From assembly GCA_022925895.1 (NCBI GenBank), contig JAKSYS010000672.1:1-33744 (forward strand): 33,744 bases of DNA. The letters run 5' to 3'. Positions 10,123 to 21,621 of this stretch are shown here, one piece after another. Below the pieces are notes generated by a model. That model saw only the letters and a program-made list of their open reading frames with translations, was not told the origin of the DNA and did no database searches. Made by a program: the position numbers and the translations under genes. Every line of letters starts with the position of its first letter. The stretch's first letter is position 1. This DNA is from Fragilaria crotonensis (taxonomy: Eukaryota; Bacillariophyta; Fragilariophyceae; Fragilariales; Fragilariaceae).

Positions 10123-12360
10123 TCATTGCAACAACATGTAGATCTCCTTGGCCACACCCTGCGCCTTTTCTCCGTGCGGCGAAGCAGCCATTTCCACCTT
10201 TGAAGCCATGTAGAGTGAGTTTGCAGCAGCCTTGGCGTCTGCCGTTCGGGCCAAAAGAACTGTCCCTAGAGCAACCAAAGCACGCGAGAGAGACTCAGTA
10301 TCGTAGGTCTTGGCGTCTAGAATCGCGTTCACTTGAGCGACGACCTGAGCGGCAACATTGGTGGCGGCTGGTTTTGCGTGAAGGTAAGTGCTCACGTTCA
10401 AAGAACCGTAGCAACTGAAAGTCGAACATTTTTATTTGAGCTGCGAATGTACTTTTCGGTCAGTGTCATAACTTGAGTGAGGTCCAATGCTTCAGCAGAC
10501 AGTTTGAAACAGTTAGCAATTAGTCGCAGAGTCAACATTGGAACCGCTACGCCATCCGTATCCTTATCACACAAAGAATATGCTGATGAAACAAGCTTTG
10601 ATAGATTCCAAACTTCGCTTGTATTTGGGTGCAAAACAGCAAGCCGCGCCAAATCAAGGGCTGGAAAGGCTTGCGCCGGCTCCCACGCCAGTAGCATCTT
10701 TTCTATGACTCGCAGGGCAGCCGCATCTACCTTCGTTGCATGGTAGTGGCTTGTCTGGACAATATCTCAGTGAGCTGCGTCAAGGCTGCAATTTCGTCAT
10801 CGGACAACTGCCCTACATCACGAATCTTGGTCAGGACCTTTTCAAAGTTTGTCGACTTGGTCAGATGAAAGCAGTTGAATCCACGCATGGGTATGTGTTG
10901 ATAAATGGGTGGAGGCACCACTGTGGAAGGCGTCGATGCTCCAAGGGTAGGCGCCGACTTTCCACTCGATTTTGAATGTAGTCAGCAATTTCGGCCAAAT
11001 AATGCTGAGGCAAAACGTGGTCATCAATAAATCGCTGTGCTGCCACAAAAGGATTTTCACCGGTGTTGTAGCCAATAGATAGCTTCGCGACACTACCTCC
11101 CGGCTGATCGATTTCAATGGGCAACACATAATCATACCTCACCCCATCGATCTCGCCCGCATTCTCAGAACCCCCTGGACCGCTAACAACTTGACCAACT
11201 TCAATCCAAGTTCGCGATACCGCACTCCACTGAGCAGCAATAGCAACGCCATTCTTTTGAAACAATTGCACTTGCCCCTCTTTCCTTCCTTGTTGCAATG
11301 CATTCAGCTCCCATTTGGGTAGCTTGGCAACCTCGTCATCTGTCGGTCCTGATTTTTGAGTCGCTGCCTTGACCGATTCGTGAAAATGCTGTCGGATGTC
11401 GTCAGAGGCGATGCGATCGGTCGCCAGTGTGAAGACTCTGACGACGCCATCTTGACAACATGTAACAACATCGCTGTTGGAAAGAACCACCACTTGCCAC
11501 ACGGATGACGCATGGCGAATCAATTGAGGGTCGTCGGATTTCCAGAATATGACATGTCCGTCTTCGGCACTCGCCACCATACCGGTGGAAGCGGATGCGA
11601 CGGAAAGTAGCATGGGGGTTTCAGCGAGAGGAGGAAACGAAAGAGTTTCGATGCAAGTGGCGGTATCGACAGATCGAAGTTTGACTGTTCCGTCATTGGA
11701 ACACGTCGCCAGCAATCCTGTTTCGGGAACGAGCAAAATATCCCGGATAGGACCCTTATGATCGTTCGCAACCGTATGAAGAAGGTCGACTTGTCCACTT
11801 GCGATCGCAATTTTCCATAGGCGCACCGAATGGTTCTCAATTTGATTATTCTGGGCGATACCTGCAGATCCCGTCGCCACGAAGAGAAATTCGGGGTTGT
11901 CCGATACAAGTCCAGTGACGCAGACAGAGTTTTCATGATTCGGCAGCGTGGCAATGAGAGCACCGGTAGCTGGATTCCAAATTTTGGCAGTGCCATCCCA
12001 TGAACCACTCACGAGATAGGTTGATGAAACCCATGCGAGATTCGTGACCGGCTTTTCATGACCCTTCATAGTTCTGAGCAGTTGATGTGTGTTGGCATCA
12101 AAGACGCGGATCCCAGCATCCTTGCAGCCAGTTATGTATACTTGTGCACTGCCAAGGATAGCGGACACCCCATGGTCATGCTGATATCCAATAGGCGTTA
12201 GAGTTTGCGATGGAAGTGTCCATTCAAAGAGTGCTCCCATTTGCGTCCCGACTACCAACCGATACGACTGATCGTTAATGGGTGGCAATTCACAGGCACA
12301 GCGAACGCCAATGCCATCATCAACTGTTAAGGCATATGCAAGTTCCCAATCGACGTCCAT
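10123..12360 (-). CDS. PLAA: PLAA/Doa1 (Ufd3) ubiquitin-binding Cdc48 cofactor, three apparent frameshifts
   Basis: PLAA/Doa1 recruits Cdc48/p97 to ubiquitinated substrates and maintains ubiquitin levels. The first frame (12360 to about 10970) starts MDVDWELAYAL. It encodes WD40 repeats (LRTMKGHEKPVTNLAW, LVSGSWDGTAKIW, LATCSNDGTVKL) and a PFU ubiquitin-binding domain (WIEVGQVV, YDYVLPIEID, FIDDHVLP). The C-terminal PUL domain (NCFHLTKSTNFEKVL, DLARLAVLHP, SNKNVRLSVATVL) is split over three frames. The breaks lie near 10970-10973, 10732-10733 and 10400-10402; each lacks one base and each coincides with a short A/T run. With three added bases the protein would be about 746 residues, normal for the family. 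No introns fit the joins. The gene is either mis-sequenced or, less likely, a decaying copy. Confidence 0.85.
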
Positions 12361-12942
12361 TTGAATGTTTTCTTCACTGCTAATGTGCAAAGCAGAGCAC
12401 TAGTACCAATCAGAAGATCTCCAATGCGTGTACTGAGTATTCGATACTCCGGACGCGAGAGTGGCGAAGCACAAGACAGTGTGTGTATGAGTATATGCTG
12501 TAAGGTACAACCGCTGAGCATGTATGTTGGAATGTGCACACTCTCCCACCGGTGGCGAGAGCCGAGAGCCGAGAGTCTCTGGGCAACTTGACGAACCTCA
12601 TCGAAGATTCTACATGCGCCGCCTCGGTGATACCAGTATTCCAGTGTCTCCGTATGACATAACGGTTTCGCTGTAGCAGTACAGTGCAGGTACATTAACC
12701 TACGGTAGTCGCCTCTTGCTGGGACTGGTACTCCAGTACTCCGAGTACTGGGGTGCTCGGTACTTGTAACTTGTATGCCAGCCACCGGTTTTGCGTTTTG
12801 CATGAAGTCGGAACCCAGCAACCCCGTCTTTACACAGTTTTCGTTCCATGCCGCCATGACCGACGCCCGTTAATGTCCGATCAGATTGCATATCAAACTC
12901 CGTTCCCACATTTTTTAATGTATCAACCTCAAGGGATCGATC
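12361..12942. other. Divergent promoter region of PLAA and DUF501 genes, GTAC palindrome
   Basis: This 582-base spacer contains a perfect 9-bp inverted repeat CCAGTACTC-C-GAGTACTGG (12733-12751), a short tandem of gccgaga near 12556-12576 and no supported gene. The palindrome shares its 13-base core with one at 5813-5825. It lies between two divergent start codons, so a regulatory role is possible but unproved. Confidence 0.5.
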
Positions 12943-13881
12943 ATGGCGACAGAAATCACAGAGGGAATCGGTCCTGCTACCACCGAGGAACTAATTAAGA
13001 AACGAAATAGACCAGGTCGCTCATCCAGACGACGAAAAGCGAAAATGCGTGCGGTTCATGAGGCTGAAGAAAGGCTCTGGAATGTGAGCGCTATCACTCC
13101 GAGCATGGATGAAGGGGATAAAAGTCGTTTTGTTGGTGGTGGCGATCGAGACCGTATCTGGCCTGGAGTACTGGAGCGTAGATCAGAAATGTGGTTGGAT
13201 GCTGATGAAATCAATTTGGTGGGTCAATTGGGCTATCTTCCAGGAAATGCTGTGGCTGTGTCAGCTAGATCCAGCCTGGTGCCGCAATTGGGGATAGTCG
13301 GAGACGTGCCAATTGTACTTCAACTATACCCCATTGCGATGCGCGATGCCTATGCGGGAGGAAAGTCCGATGGACGAAAGTTCAAGGGCAGAAAACGATG
13401 TCCCTCGAAACGGCCAGAATCCCCAGACGACGAAGTCGATTTGGAGGAACGTGTACTCATTGAACCCTTCCCTACCATGTATTGGCTAACTCATCCTCTG
13501 CTGCGGACGCTGACGTCCAAGCTAGAAATTGGAGACACTCATAGTGTCAAAATTCTGGAAGAGCGTCTGTCTACTGATGATTATGCACTCGAACTCATGA
13601 AGGAGGCTCACAAAGCATACGGCGAGGCCAGATGGAAGCTGTTAACAAGTGACGATCAAGCACAGATGGAGCTTCGCCGATGGAAAGAATCACTGGCAGA
13701 GGATGTTGGAGTTGCTGGCATCCGGAAACCGTTTGCCATCAAGTGTCTGCATACTCATCTTGCCCATCATTTGAGCGGAGGTCCTGGTAGCGATAAGAAC
13801 GTGGTTGGAAAGTGGGTCCTGGAAGAGTTGTGCCGTATGGTCAATACCCGAACCCAATCTACACAGGCTTACTCTCCGTGA
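12943..13881 (+). CDS. DUF501 family protein
   Basis: A 312-residue protein that matches the DUF501 pattern known mostly from bacteria. It has a PFPTMYWLTHPLL block, a SVKILEERL / KEAHKAYGEARW helical stretch and the C-terminal signature GIRKPFAIKCLHTHLAHHLSGG. Function of the family is not established. The first 60 residues are Arg/Lys-rich and specific to this protein; a second family block (GQLGYLPGNAVAVSAR, VPIVLQLYPI) precedes the PFPTMYW block. No clear targeting peptide is visible. The single-exon frame begins at the first ATG. Its last 23 coding bases overlap the last coding bases of the opposite-strand formiminotransferase gene. Family assignment is by motif memory and is likely; function is unknown. 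Confidence 0.8.
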   Translation: MATEITEGIGPATTEELIKKRNRPGRSSRRRKAKMRAVHEAEERLWNVSAITPSMDEGDKSRFVGGGDRDRIWPGVLERRSEMWLDADEINLVGQLGYLPGNAVAVSARSSLVPQLGIVGDVPIVLQLYPIAMRDAYAGGKSDGRKFKGRKRCPSKRPESPDDEVDLEERVLIEPFPTMYWLTHPLLRTLTSKLEIGDTHSVKILEERLSTDDYALELMKEAHKAYGEARWKLLTSDDQAQMELRRWKESLAEDVGVAGIRKPFAIKCLHTHLAHHLSGGPGSDKNVVGKWVLEELCRMVNTRTQSTQAYSP

Positions 13882-14972
13882 GATATGTTCGAAATTGCTT
13901 GATCACTAGATCATCATGTCGAAGCATCTCGTCTATCGAATCGCATTGAGCCACGGTCTTCAGGCACTGTTCGGCTGTGGTCCCGACACGATAGGCTGCC
14001 TCGACAAGGTCACTCTTTTGTTCGAATGGTAGTTCCTTCAGTTTCTGTTCAACCCACTCATTTAGCTTGGCCAAAACAGCAACATCGGAGCACACGTCTG
14101 GTCGCAATAAATTGCCCGCCATTTCGTACCTCCTGTTGCCATAAGGCAACGTCAGGCCTTCGACCCCCAAAAGCCCGCCGTCGCGTTCTCTCAGAAACGA
14201 AGTCAGCGATCGGGCTAGTTTAAAATCACAGTTGGGTGTCAAACGAATGTTGAAGTTTTCTACAAACGTAGCAGGTGCACCGACTGTTGCCGCACCCTTC
14301 TCGGTTGCGGTTGATTCCTGCATGCCGTTTTCGTGTTGTTGGAGTCCTCCCGAGCGAAAGAAGTTGGTCTGCTCACGTCTTACCACAGCCAATGGCGTTC
14401 CTTCTGGATGGGCATCGCCATAGTAAAAGACCTGCACACCACTCTCCTCGAGTTTTTTCCCGATCGTCAGCGCAGCCTCTCCATGTGACGATATGTCGTT
14501 GCATCCGCCCGTCTGATTTTTAAGAAGAGGCATTACTGATACGTGGTCCACAAGACCCACAAAAGGATGTCTTGATACCTCGTCGCCTGTCGGCTTGGAG
14601 AATGACAGGAGGCCTTCCACGGCATGGATAGCCATAGAGGAAGCAACGTCCGCAATTGCGCAAGGATTCCCAGCCAAATGAAAGGAGGAACGATCATAGG
14701 GTCCATCTGCGTAGGCATGTACTATAGCAATCTTGTTGGATTCGTCTCTCAGCAATCGACACCGCACCTTTGTCATGGCAATCGAGAGTGAGACGCATGA
14801 CTCTTACGCGGATAGACTTGTGCTCGGTGAAACTTACTTGCGCGTCCGTCAAAACTTTTAATAGAAATTCAGCATGATGATGTCTGCCAGCAGACACGTA
14901 GATGTTGCAGGCTACTAGGGGTTGTGAAGAGAACATTGACGCAAACCGGAGCGTCGACCTCAGTCTCATCAT
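13859..14972 (-). CDS. Formiminotransferase-domain protein (FTCD N-terminal type), two exons
   Basis: Exons 14972-14838 and 14767-13859 are joined by a 70-nt intron (14768-14837, GTAAGT...CAAAG, phase 0) to give 347 residues. The N-terminus LVACNIYVSAGRHHHAEFLL and the following VHAYADGPYDRSSFHLAG match glutamate formiminotransferase, which transfers the formimino group of N-formiminoglutamate to tetrahydrofolate. VGLVDHVSVMPL and a long C-terminal helical part complete the formiminotransferase subdomains. The cyclodeaminase domain is absent. Residues 1-18 (MMRLRSTLRFASMFSSQP) could be a mitochondrial presequence; ATGs at 14972 and 14969 are both possible. An insert of about 30 residues around NGMQESTATEKG is specific to this protein. 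Many eukaryotic members have no proven activity, so the reaction is inferred. The Copia element lies 128 bases upstream of the start. Confidence 0.85.
14768..14837 (-). other. Spliceosomal intron of the formiminotransferase gene
   Basis: A 70-base intron with a consensus GTAAGT donor and CAAAG acceptor, phase 0, joining KVLTDAQ to VRCRLLRDE. Reading through it breaks the protein, and removing it joins the two conserved blocks. Confidence 0.75.
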
Positions 14973-15095
14973 TGTCGTGACAAAGGACAAGATTGCATGC
15001 AACGCAGCGGTTGCATTGAAAATTTACAGTTATATCGGAACGAGGAATCAACACGTCAGCGTTCGCATATGATGTCAGCAGATGATACCACATAC

Positions 15096-15100
15096 CGGCA
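15096..15100. repeat. Target-site duplication, left copy
   Basis: CGGCA directly precedes the left LTR and is repeated directly after the right LTR at 22268-22272. Five bases is the usual duplication length for Ty1/Copia integrases. Confidence 0.7.
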
Positions 15101-15417
15101 ACTTGAGACTATCACCGGAGATGATACTCTAATCGTAGAAAATAGTACGTAGTACCGTAGGAAAATTACTGTAGGAAGGTTTTACACAAAGTACGTTCTG
15201 AGAAATTATAAGCTACTACAGTAAGATTCGGCACTCGATCGTATGAACGACAAACTCGTCGAACGTGTCAAATGGCATTTGACATTTCGGGTAGTTCGTA
15301 CGAAATTAGTTAGAGACCGGACAGTATAGCGTATCATGTTTCACATTTCGATGGATGACCTCACAGTAGCACAGTGCAACGATGGAATCGCAGTCCAGTG
15401 CAGCGTAGGTTTCAATT
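15101..15417 (-). repeat. 3' LTR (left in plus coordinates)
   Basis: 317 bases, nearly identical to 21950-22267. On the plus strand it begins ACTTGA and ends TCAATT, an imperfect short inverted repeat, rather than the canonical TG...CA. It holds a TATA-like attataag near 15205 and two hairpins with GGA loops (15110-15126 and 15380-15390). Confidence 0.9.
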
Positions 15418-15430
15418 CTCCCTTTCATCC
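15418..15430 (-). promoter_or_regulatory. Polypurine tract of the Copia element
   Basis: In element sense the 13 bases touching the 3' LTR are GGATGAAAGGGAG, twelve of them purines. This is where plus-strand DNA synthesis would be primed. Its exact contact with the LTR supports the LTR boundary at 15417. Confidence 0.65.
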
Positions 15431-15527
15431 ATAAATGCTGAAACAAAACACAAAACGTCAGTTAAAATAGATACGAGTCAAACGAGGGTTACAGTTTGAA
15501 CAAGAGACGCAAGGGTTTGGGTGGCCG

Positions 15528-18500
15528 TTACCATCCTTGGACCAGTTTGCGGACGCGTTCGAAACTCTCACGATTTAGTCCTTTCGTAAGAAAATCCGCC
15601 CACTGTTCCTGAGTGTCGACCTTCACGATGGCGACCGTGCCGTCACGCACGTGCTGCCAGAAGAAGTGCCACTTCACCTGGAAGTACTTCGTGCGGTTGG
15701 TAATGCGTTGGTTTACAGCAAGGAGAAGGGCGCCATTGTTATCCTCGAAGACTTGACACTTGATCGTCGACGTGAACGTGCGAGGAAGTTTGATGCCGGA
15801 GGCGACTTCCTGGAGCATGGAACGGAGAGGCAAGAGCGTACGCATCGCGGAGCTGAGAGCGGAGTATTCCGCCTCAAGTGTGGACAACGAGATCTCACTT
15901 TGGAGGTGGGATTTCCACAAAATGGGACATCCGCCGAGCGTGATGATGTACCCGGTTCGAGACTTCGCGGAGGTCGGAGAGCGATCAGGGTCGCGGCCGT
16001 GAAGGCCAGCGAAGTTGGCGTCGATGTAACAGTCGAGATTCAAGGTGCCGGTGGGCTTGACGATCATGCCCATGTCGCTCGTGCGATGCAAGTACCGAAC
16101 GAGAGTTTTGACGGCGGATGCATGACTTCGTTTCGGGTTGTGGCAGAACCTGGCGACCTGGCTGACGGCGAATGCGATGTCGGGGCGAGTGTTGGTTGAT
16201 AAGTAAAGGAGCATGCCGACGATGGATCGGTAGCTCCACGTTTCCGTCATGGGAGGTCCATCGGGGTCGATTCCAAGTGCGGCCTGAGCGGCTGGCGTCC
16301 AGTTGTAATTGCTGTCGGACATGCCAGTCGCTTCCTTAATTTTCTGAATGAGACCCTTCTGAGTGAGAGTCAGGGTGCCATTCGTCGCGTCGCGAGTGAA
16401 ATTGATCCCGAGGAAGTCGGTAAACGTACCCTTGCGAGTAAAACTCAAGTTCTTCGCTTCCAGGTTGGCGAAGAGCTTGTCGAGGTCGTTTTGGTCGCGG
16501 TAGGCAATACCTAAGTCGTCAACGTAGAGAACAACCATAATTGTGTCCTTGTAGAGTAGGCACGGGTCGTTCGCGCAGGCTTTAAAGCCTTCCTCGCGCA
16601 AGGCCTCCGACAAGTGTTGGTACCAAAGTCGTGGCGCCACACTCAAGCCGTAGAGGCTTTTCAAAAGTCGCAGGCACGTGGCGTGGCCTCTCGGAGAGTG
16701 GAATCCACGAGGCAAATGGATCCAGACTGGATCCGAAAGTGGGGCTTGAACAAACGCGCTGCTGAAGTCGATTGTGCAAGTTTTCCAGTTCAAAGTTAGT
16801 GAGAGAACTAGGAACAACCGTACAGTACTCCAAGCCACGACTGGGGCAAAAGTCTCCTGAACGTTTTCTTGGAGATCGCCTCTTACACAGTAGCGTGCCT
16901 TGTACTTACTGATAGTACCATCGGGAGTACGTTTGCGACGAAACACCCAAGTACCGGGCAAAATTCGAGTCTTGGCTTCCGTGATCGGCACTTCGATCCA
17001 TGTACCGTTTTTCTGCAAACTTTGAATTTCGTCGTTTGCAGCCTTCAGCCATTTTTTGATGTTGTCGCGGTCGGCCATCGCTTCGTTGAAGCTCAAAGTG
17101 TCAGGATAGCTGACACTTGCCTTATACGACGAGGGAGGTGGCGAAAGGCACTCGGCGACTTCGTTATAAAGCCATTCGAGGGAGGTTCCATCGAATTCGG
17201 CGATGTAACCGTGTCCTTGCTGTCCGTCGTATCCGAGACGAACTGGAGCTGAGCGATTACGAGTGGAGCGACGAGGTACGTGCTTGACGGGTGTGTTCTT
17301 TGCCTTTGTTGCCTTTGGAGCGATTGGTTGCTCGCTCACTTCCTTATCGCTTTCGTTCGCAGGACGAATTGGAGTCGGCGACGATGGGAAGAGTTTGACT
17401 GGAGTTGGAGTCGGGAGTTGAGGCGCAATCGGCGTAGGCGGTTGCGGAGTCGCCTCCCTTGGAGTCAGCAACGGAGTGGCAGGGGGAGGAGGCACAACGG
17501 CTGGTGGTGGCGTCGCGATTTGCTCCCTTGGAGGCGGCAACGGAGTTGACAGCGGAGGTGGAGCAACTGAGAGAACCTGCGGAGGAGTCGCGTTGTCGAG
17601 AGCGGTCGCGACGCGTTGCATCTGGGAGAGCAGTTCGTTCGCTTGCTCGTAGTCGGTGGAGCCAGCAATCAGCCTTTCTTCGTCTTCGTCGTCGAGGACG
17701 TATTGGAACGTCGAGTCTCGGAACATTCGTTGCCAACAATCATCGTTGAAGTTCGGAAGGTCGTCGGCGGAAGCGGGAACGGTTGCGAACCAATCGTCGA
17801 AGACGATATGAAACTGTGGGGTGATGTACCCCGTTTGAGGATTCAAGACGAGAGGGACCGAGCTGGCGTGTTTGTCGGAGAATCCGAGGTTGACGGTGCG
17901 AGTTGAGCGAGGAGTCCAACGTGGCAATTTCTTGCCGTCCGAGATCATTTTGTCGAGGACATAAACTGGACATCCCCAAACGTGGACGTCCATTAATTTC
18001 TTCTGTTCCCAACGAGTCTTTGTGAAGACATCGTGCGGGGAAAGGCCAGTTCGTGGGTCGGGCATGTGGTTCACTAGGAACACAGCATGCTTGACGGCGA
18101 GGGGCCAAAGTGTGGGGTCGGCGACGTCCGGCCAATGGATGGCCGAATGCAGCATCATGGTTCGTGCAATCGCCATGATGGTTCGGATGTTGCGTTCGGC
18201 GATCCCATTGTGATGGTGAGCACCGACGCCGGCGAATCGGATGACTTGTTGGAACTCGGCGAGGTTGCGAGAGAACTCGGCCGACGTAAACGTTTTCGAA
18301 TTGTCGGCGAGATACTCTTGTGGCGTCACGCCTGTGTTGCGACACATTCGCTCGAAGCTCTCTTTTGCCTTGAGAGTCTCGTGCGAGTTCAAGCTGACTT
18401 GGTGCTCGACAAAAATGTAGCCGGAGGCGTGATCGACGAAGATGCAACCGCCGGTGTACATGTCGTCGAGTTTCGTTTTGCCAGCGGAGGTGAGTAGACG

Positions 18501-21500
18501 TCCGCGAGTGCTGCAAACAAAATGGTCGACGGAGATGCGTTGACCCGGCAGAAGATTGTCCGTTTTGAGAGCGTGCGCTCTATCCTTGACGATCGAGGAG
18601 GGCGTCGTTCCAGGGATCGGTCGTCTGTGCTGCTTCCCATATTGGCACGCAGCGCATTTTGGAAACGAGGTAAGTCGACACGCAGCAGTTTGCAATCGGC
18701 GACTTTCTTCCGTTTTGCTAACGACACCGGAACGCAGGATGAACTGAACTTTCTTGAATCCGACGTGTCCCAAGCGATAATGCCAACGAAGCAATTCTTT
18801 CTCTGCTTCGTTAAGTTTCTTTCGTGGACGGTGTTCACGATCGAAACGAGAGCGTCGGCGGCCTTGAAAGGATCGGTTGCGTTGTACGCTTCCGACGTTG
18901 GGAGATTGTTCTGCGGGTTGACGTTTGCAGTGACGGGTCCTCGGTTGACGTCGTTCGGGACGCCACTGAGCGTCAGACGATTCGGTTCGATGGTGATCGT
19001 TTCGTCGGGGTAAGTCTGGAGGAGACTGGACGTCGAGAGGAGTCGGACTTTGATGTTGGGAACATGGAACGCAGGGACTTTCAGAAGTCGCAAGTTTCCG
19101 AGCTGATCGTGGACAGCCCAAGTGACTTCGCCTTGGCCTTTGATCTGGAGGCCCTTCGCGATCCCCTTTAGTTGCGTGATCGTGCCGGGCGACGTGACGG
19201 GGCCTTCGAAATCGGAAAGGTCGGGAGTGATCGAAATGCTTGCGCCCGAGTCCCAAATGATGGGGCTCGTGTTTGCCTTGGGTCCGAGAGCTTCTCGCAT
19301 GCGAGCGGGGGCTTGAAGAGCCATGCGAAGCGGCGTCGAATGGCACGCCAGATGAACGTGAGAGAGGATCTTGTTGGCGGCGGCGCGTTGGTGGAACGTG
19401 AGCGGAGCGATTGCGAACGGGTCAGGCGAGTTGGCGGGTGCCACAGGGCAATACCTCGCGGTTCGTGGCGACGGACGGGGGCGTTTGGAACACCAGGGAG
19501 GACACGAATGCTTGGATTTGCCACTTCCCTCTCCCTTTTGGCCTGTGGTAGGCGGCGACGGAGCAGGGCGACGGGAGTTGCGAAGCTTGTCGGCGCGACG
19601 TTGAAGACGGAGTGCGCGTTCTTGAGAGTCGCGAAGTGACGAAAGTCGTCGCGCTCAGCGAGCGAGGGAGGGCGCGATGCAACGTATCCCTGTTGTCGGA
19701 GACGGAGAGGGTACGAACGGTGCAGTTTGTTGGCTCGGATTCCGGAATTGAAGCGGGGCGGAGCGAAGTCTCGCGAGAAACGACGACGTTGATCGCGAGT
19801 GAACGGAGGAGGAGATGAGGGAGCCGTCGAAGCGACGGGAGGTTGCTGTAGGAGCGTTGACGGGAAGACCGAGAGGAAGAGAAGGATAACCGAAACGGTG
19901 GGAGCGAACGCGAGCATTGGGTGGCGGAGCACAACTTGGTGAAGATTGTTGGCGACCCAAGCCAAAATGGTGGTCCATGGGATGGCGGAAGCCAAATAGT
20001 AGATAGCTAGGTTAACCAGAATAGGAACCATAGCACAAATGGCAAAAGAGAAAGCAAGAAGTAGCCATGGGTTCGCACCTCGGATGAGGTGTGGGAGCGA
20101 ACGAGAAGAGGGCGCAATGTGTGGCTTGACTGGAAAGTCAAGCAGCCAAACGGAGGGATCCGGCGCCAACATGCTGAGATTTGCCCTTGGCGACGGTGCC
20201 GGAGCAGGAGGACGACGTTCTCCACCGGTGTGAGTGGCGGTCGTGTGCGTGACAGTCCAACGACGACACTTCTCGCACCAGTTGAAGGTTTTATCCTTCA
20301 CTTTCTTGGAATTGCTAGTTCCGGGAAGTGGTGGAATTGTGCGCCAGGATTTATGTTTGTTGGTGCGATCCTGGCGGGACCCAGAGGAGGAGGACGATCC
20401 GGACTTACGATTGAGTTCTGGACACTTGTTCGCCCAATGACCGGGTTTTCCACACTTGTGGCAATTGCCCTTCTTCGTCGTCGTTTCGGTCCCGGATGCC
20501 TGGGACTGAATCAACGTAAGTACCTCGGCTCGGGAGATACCTGCGGGGGCAGTTGCGACATTACCAAACGTCGCAGACGGAGCTCGGACATCAGGTGCAT
20601 GACTCGCTGGAGGCCATTCCTTTCTGTCAAATTGCGTACGGTACGCGTCTTCAGCTTGGCGACAAATATCTTGGAACGTCAATTTCTCAGCGACCATGTG
20701 AGCATGGGCGCCTGACTTTTCCTTGTATCCAATGTCGAGGAGCGCCTGATCAAGCCGCTGCTTCGTCGAACGAAGAGGGAAGCGGAAGTCTTCGTTTCCG
20801 GCTCCACCGGCCAAAAGGAAAGTTTTGAGCATCGTGAGCGTGAGGTTGTGGTCGTACTGACCTGCCGTGGTGAGCTCACGTGCGTCCTTGCGATAGTCAG
20901 CGGCGAGGGCTTCAAGGTTTTCGCCGGCGTACTGGGACGGGTGGCGAGCCTTGATTGCGGCCTTCAAGTCTTCAAAGCGCTCGATCGACGTCGACTGGAT
21001 CGTCTTGATAAGCTGGAGCCAAACGACGTGAAACGAGTCGTCGTCGTCCATCTTCTCTTTGATTTTGCTCATGAGAGCGGGATGGAGAGAAGAAAGAAGG
21101 AACTTGGTTGCGGCGAGGTCATTCAACTTGTCGTACTTGTCATAACGAAGAATCTGCTGGGAGCTGAGAGTCTTCGCTGTTGCGACGGTGTAGCGAGAGT
21201 GACTCCTGACGACGTTCGTCATCACGGAGGAGCTTTCGGGATCGGGGAGATAGGCGATGGTATCCATCCCACAATTGACGAGATGGTCCCAAACGGCGTT
21301 CTGGAAGTTGACGAGACTGCTCGCTTGGGTAAAGAGGGTTGTCATGCCGGTACGACGAAAGTTGTACCCCTTTTGTGAGGCGGAGGCATGGACAGGACGG
21401 AGTTGGTTTGGTGACGTGATGTCGTCGGCGGCGCTCGGATCGAGGCCGACCCAACCAGGAGCTGGCTTACCGCCAGTCCAAGCGGACCAATCATCCCTAG

Positions 21501-21621
21501 AAAGGGAGACAATGTTGCCCATAATGGGCTTATCGGGCCTATCAGAGGCGACGATAGGGTCGGAGACAGGTGGCGTCGGGGACGCGGTGACGGGGTCGGA
21601 AGTTGTAGTTGGAGACGCCAT
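15528..21621 (-). CDS. Copia Gag-Pol polyprotein with internal membrane domain, two apparent frameshifts
   Basis: Three overlapping open frames (21621-19168, upstream of 19444 to 18389, and 19346-15528) form one polyprotein of about 2031 residues if two missing bases are allowed near 19642-19644 and 18816-18818. In order it has Gag, a CCHC zinc knuckle (CHKCGKPGHWANKC, about 383-396) and a second Cys/His motif (CEKCRRWTVTHTTATH). A hydrophobic block with three probable transmembrane helices follows at about 517-590, then an Arg/Pro-rich linker. Downstream come aspartic protease (WDSGASISI), GAG-pre-integrase (LLRWHYRLGH, KCAAC), integrase (VDHF, LADNSKTF, HHHNGIAERN), reverse transcriptase (LPGTWVFRRKR, YVDDLGIAY) and RNase H (YIDANFAG, LEAEYSAL, EDNNGALL). 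Neither break has a canonical slippery heptamer, and Copia elements normally use one frame. The membrane block is unusual. Confidence 0.9.

Noticed and set aside
10390-10980. Introns as the cause of the PLAA frame changes
   Set aside because: The joins lose only one base and no GT-AG pair of diatom intron length restores the domain.
18389-19650. Programmed -1 frameshifting between Gag, protease and integrase
   Set aside because: No canonical slippery heptamer is found at either junction, Copia elements normally use one frame, and host genes nearby show the same single-base breaks.
15651-20715. Many plus-strand ORFs across the Copia element (up to 208 codons)
   Set aside because: They are antisense shadows of the GC-rich gag-pol frame, with Arg/Gly-rich composition and no family motifs.
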